A DNA stretch of 64,000 bases. It comes from Candidatus Babeliales bacterium (GTDB lineage Bacteria; Babelota; Babeliae; Babelales; JACPOV01). The stretch lies in contig DATALT010000002.1 in the NCBI GenBank assembly GCA_036260945.1, positions 186,001 through 250,000 on the forward strand, written 5' to 3'. The number at the start of each line of letters is the position of its first letter. The first letter of the stretch is position 1. Below are positions 62,185-64,000 of this stretch, in pieces. Made by a program: the position numbers and the translations under genes. The notes under the pieces were generated by a model. That model saw nothing but the letters and a program-made list of their open reading frames with translations. It was not told the DNA's origin and searched no databases.

Positions 62185-63102
62185 TTATTTTTTTATTAAT
62201 GTTTGCGATCTGAATGTGCATTGTTTTGGTTTCTTATCGGTTCGCAATCGAATAAATACTGATGCTCGCAAATATCTGATCGAAGTAAATTGTAAGAAGG
62301 TAACCTCGCATACTGTGCGAGGTTTTACCCAATAAATTTTTTTTCCAGGAATTACCGGAGCATTTTCCGTTGGTCGCTTATCAATTTTGAGCGGCGTTAG
62401 TTTATTCTCGAGTTCTTCAATATCTTCTTCATTAAATCCAGTGCCCACTTTTCCAATATAATAAAGGTGCTGATCCGTATCATAAAGCCCAAGAGCGAGC
62501 GAAGATATTGCACGCTTTGATGTTGTAAATCCGACGATCACACAATCGATCGTGTTGAGTAATTTAATTTTGAGCCATACGCGAGAGCGAAGCCCGGGAT
62601 GATAAGGAGCTTGCGGATCTTTTGCCATCACGCCTTCCATCTTTTTTTTAACCATTTCTTTCCAAAGCTTGGGGCCATCATGGGTAAAAAAAGTTTTTTC
62701 CAGCCGCGCATTTTCAATAATCGTTTGATTTAAGATTTTTTTACGTTCAATCAACGGCAAATGAACGAGCGATTTTCCGTTTTTCATGAGAATATCAAAA
62801 ACGACGTACGTCGGCCTGCCCCCTTTTTGGAGTGCTGAAAAATGGGGAACTCCTTTTTTATCGTAGGCGACAATTTCACCATCCAAGATGCATTCTTGCG
62901 CTTGAATGTTTTTTCGAATGCTCAGCAGCTCTGGAAATCGCGGCGATAAATCAATATCGTTGCGCGATATGAAATCACATTCTTTATTTACATAGCAAAG
63001 CGCGCGAATGCCATCTAGTTTGGGCTCAAAAATAAAATCTTTATTTTTCAAATCGTCAAGCGTACCAATGTGTGCGTTCATTGCATGAATTTTTTTTGCC
63101 AT
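62185..63102 (-). CDS. stand-alone ATP-dependent DNA ligase (LigD-type)
   Basis: 305 residues: adenylation domain and OB fold only. Motif I is EPKLDGIR with the adenylated K28; motif III ILDGEIVAYD, motif IV EGVMAK and motif V WLKIK follow. The C-terminal OB domain includes VIVGFTTSKR and KIYWVKPRTVCEV. It lacks the polymerase and phosphoesterase domains of the large LigD. Two bases after the Ku gene, so the pair forms a minimal NHEJ operon. Stop codon abuts that of the opposing gene. Confidence 0.9.
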   Translation of the reverse strand: MAKKIHAMNAHIGTLDDLKNKDFIFEPKLDGIRALCYVNKECDFISRNDIDLSPRFPELLSIRKNIQAQECILDGEIVAYDKKGVPHFSALQKGGRPTYVVFDILMKNGKSLVHLPLIERKKILNQTIIENARLEKTFFTHDGPKLWKEMVKKKMEGVMAKDPQAPYHPGLRSRVWLKIKLLNTIDCVIVGFTTSKRAISSLALGLYDTDQHLYYIGKVGTGFNEEDIEELENKLTPLKIDKRPTENAPVIPGKKIYWVKPRTVCEVTFLQFTSIRYLRASVFIRLRTDKKPKQCTFRSQTLIKK

Positions 63103-63104
63103 TA

Positions 63105-63944
63105 TTAGGCTCGCGATTTTGCACGAGCAACTGGCCGCTGCTCAGATGCACGCGTAGGAATTCGTGTTTTAATACTTTTGCGCAGTGCTTGCATAAGAGA
63201 ATGTTCTTTTTCAGGTTTTGCTTTTTTTTCTTTAACTTTTTTTATCTTTTCAAGTTTTTTGCCTTTAGCCGCTTGCGCAATTTTCTTTTTGAGTTCTTGT
63301 GCGAACGTATCTTTAAAACGGCTCATCGAAAATTTCTTTACGGTGAGTTTATTGATAAGTTGTTCCGCTAGATTGAGTTCCGCTTTTTCAAATTTAGGGA
63401 TTTTGAGCGTAGCAGTCTCTTTAAGCTCTTTAATTTCGTAATCATAGTTAAGCGTCGTGGCAAGGAGAATATTTCCATGCGGCTGTATTGCGCATACATA
63501 TTCTTTATCACGCATCACAAATTGGCCAATGGCCACGCGATCAGTTTCTTGCAGCGCTAGCCCGAATAAAAAAAATGCACGGTCTGTTTGTTTTTGCGGA
63601 AGCATATAATAATGCTGATCAAGATAAATAGGATCAATGGCAGAAGCGTCTACAAATTCTAGAATGCGAATCGAATCTGTTTTTTCTGGTTTCAATTTTT
63701 CCAGATTTTCTTTGGTGATAATAAAATAGGAGCCGTCTTCTAACTTTAATCCCTTCACTAAATCGGACCATGCCACTTCTTTATTACATTTGGGGCACAT
63801 TCGTTTATTTGCAATCGGTGTATGGCACTTTGCGTGTAGTAAATTAAAACCGAGTGAATGCGAGGCGATCGCCGAATAAAGCTCAATATTAAATTGAACA
63901 AGGCCGAACGATAGCGATCCTTTCCAGCTTGATACTCTTCTCAT
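63105..63944 (-). CDS. ku: bacterial Ku protein
   Basis: 279 residues. WKGSLSFGLVQFNIELYSA is the standard opening and the ring-forming core runs to about residue 225, with FIITKENLEKLKPEKTDSI and IYLDQHYYMLPQ. The C-terminal part from about residue 220 is very Lys-rich (KKKIAQAAKGKKLEKIKKVK), a form seen in many bacterial Ku tails that bind DNA. It holds double-strand ends for the ligase. A C-x19-C-x2-C cysteine set (C40 area to CPKC) may form a zinc site. AAGGGG precedes ATG 63944. Confidence 0.93.
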   Translation of the reverse strand: MRRVSSWKGSLSFGLVQFNIELYSAIASHSLGFNLLHAKCHTPIANKRMCPKCNKEVAWSDLVKGLKLEDGSYFIITKENLEKLKPEKTDSIRILEFVDASAIDPIYLDQHYYMLPQKQTDRAFFLFGLALQETDRVAIGQFVMRDKEYVCAIQPHGNILLATTLNYDYEIKELKETATLKIPKFEKAELNLAEQLINKLTVKKFSMSRFKDTFAQELKKKIAQAAKGKKLEKIKKVKEKKAKPEKEHSLMQALRKSIKTRIPTRASEQRPVARAKSRA

Positions 63945-64000
63945 TTTTTCCCCTTATATTTATTTATCAGTATCCAATAAGGCAGATTCAATTGGCAAGA

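Noticed and set aside
1-64000. CRISPR array, transposase, prophage, restriction or toxin-antitoxin system
   Set aside because: I found no regularly spaced repeats, DDE or serine recombinase motifs, phage structural genes, methylase motifs or paired small toxin genes.

Overview
The window looks like chromosome of a small-genomed, host-associated bacterium of roughly 40 % GC. My best guess is Candidatus Dependentiae (TM6); Chlamydiae-like or Rickettsiales-like lineages are alternatives. The guess rests on a plastid/chlamydial-type ATP/ADP translocase (38380-39780), many short exported proteins of unknown function including ankyrin-like ones, secreted host-type enzymes (PI-PLC-like, clostripain-like) and peptidoglycan genes (murC, a SpoIID-type enzyme). 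There is no rRNA here to settle it. I see no transposase, prophage, CRISPR array or integron.

Layout. 1-4.8 kb: the 5' part of murC, an exported PI-PLC-like protein, an exported ankyrin-like protein, csaA with a sodium:solute symporter, and a GNAT acetyltransferase with a leader peptide. 4.8-8.0 kb: a light-repair operon (MerR regulator, class I photolyase, FeS-type photolyase relative) with a long dyad upstream. 8.1-15.0 kb: yidC-recR, two small exported genes plus a broken copy of one, pepP, an exported membrane protein and an NhaC-type antiporter. 15.1-16.8 kb: rplM alone, and rseP.

17.1-36.5 kb is one continuous str-S10-spc-alpha cluster on the + strand: rpsL, rpsG, fusA, tuf, then S10 to L17 with secY, adk, map, infA, rpmJ and rpoA, ending with an NFU-domain gene. 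Gaps are almost all under 75 bases. rpmD (L30) is missing and S4 lacks its usual N-terminal segment.

36.6-50.3 kb: a CPT-like kinase, a bicupin, the ATP/ADP translocase, a secreted C11 peptidase, a tandem pair of exported ankyrin-like paralogues (one frameshifted), sbcC, a phosphohexomutase, endonuclease IV, GAPDH, a DJ-1/PfpI protein, and an overlapping pair of kinases of antibiotic-modifying type. 50.4-55.8 kb: a tRNA with anticodon CAT, a zinc-ribbon coiled-coil protein, RNase HI, SpoIID-like, YdjM-like, an exported unknown, TatD and HU. 55.9-64 kb: serS, DUF58 and its membrane partner, hemW, a PNPOx-fold protein, a large exported Ala/Ser/Gln-rich coiled-coil protein, and a two-gene NHEJ operon (Ku plus a stand-alone LigD-type ligase).

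Together: core translation and secretion machinery, DNA repair that seems rich for a dependent organism (two photolyases, RecR, SbcC, endonuclease IV, Ku/ligase), nucleotide import from a host, and a scattered set of exported proteins. Six of those small exported proteins share a leader that ends in a small residue followed by Met and an acidic or amide residue, which is the least explained pattern in the window.
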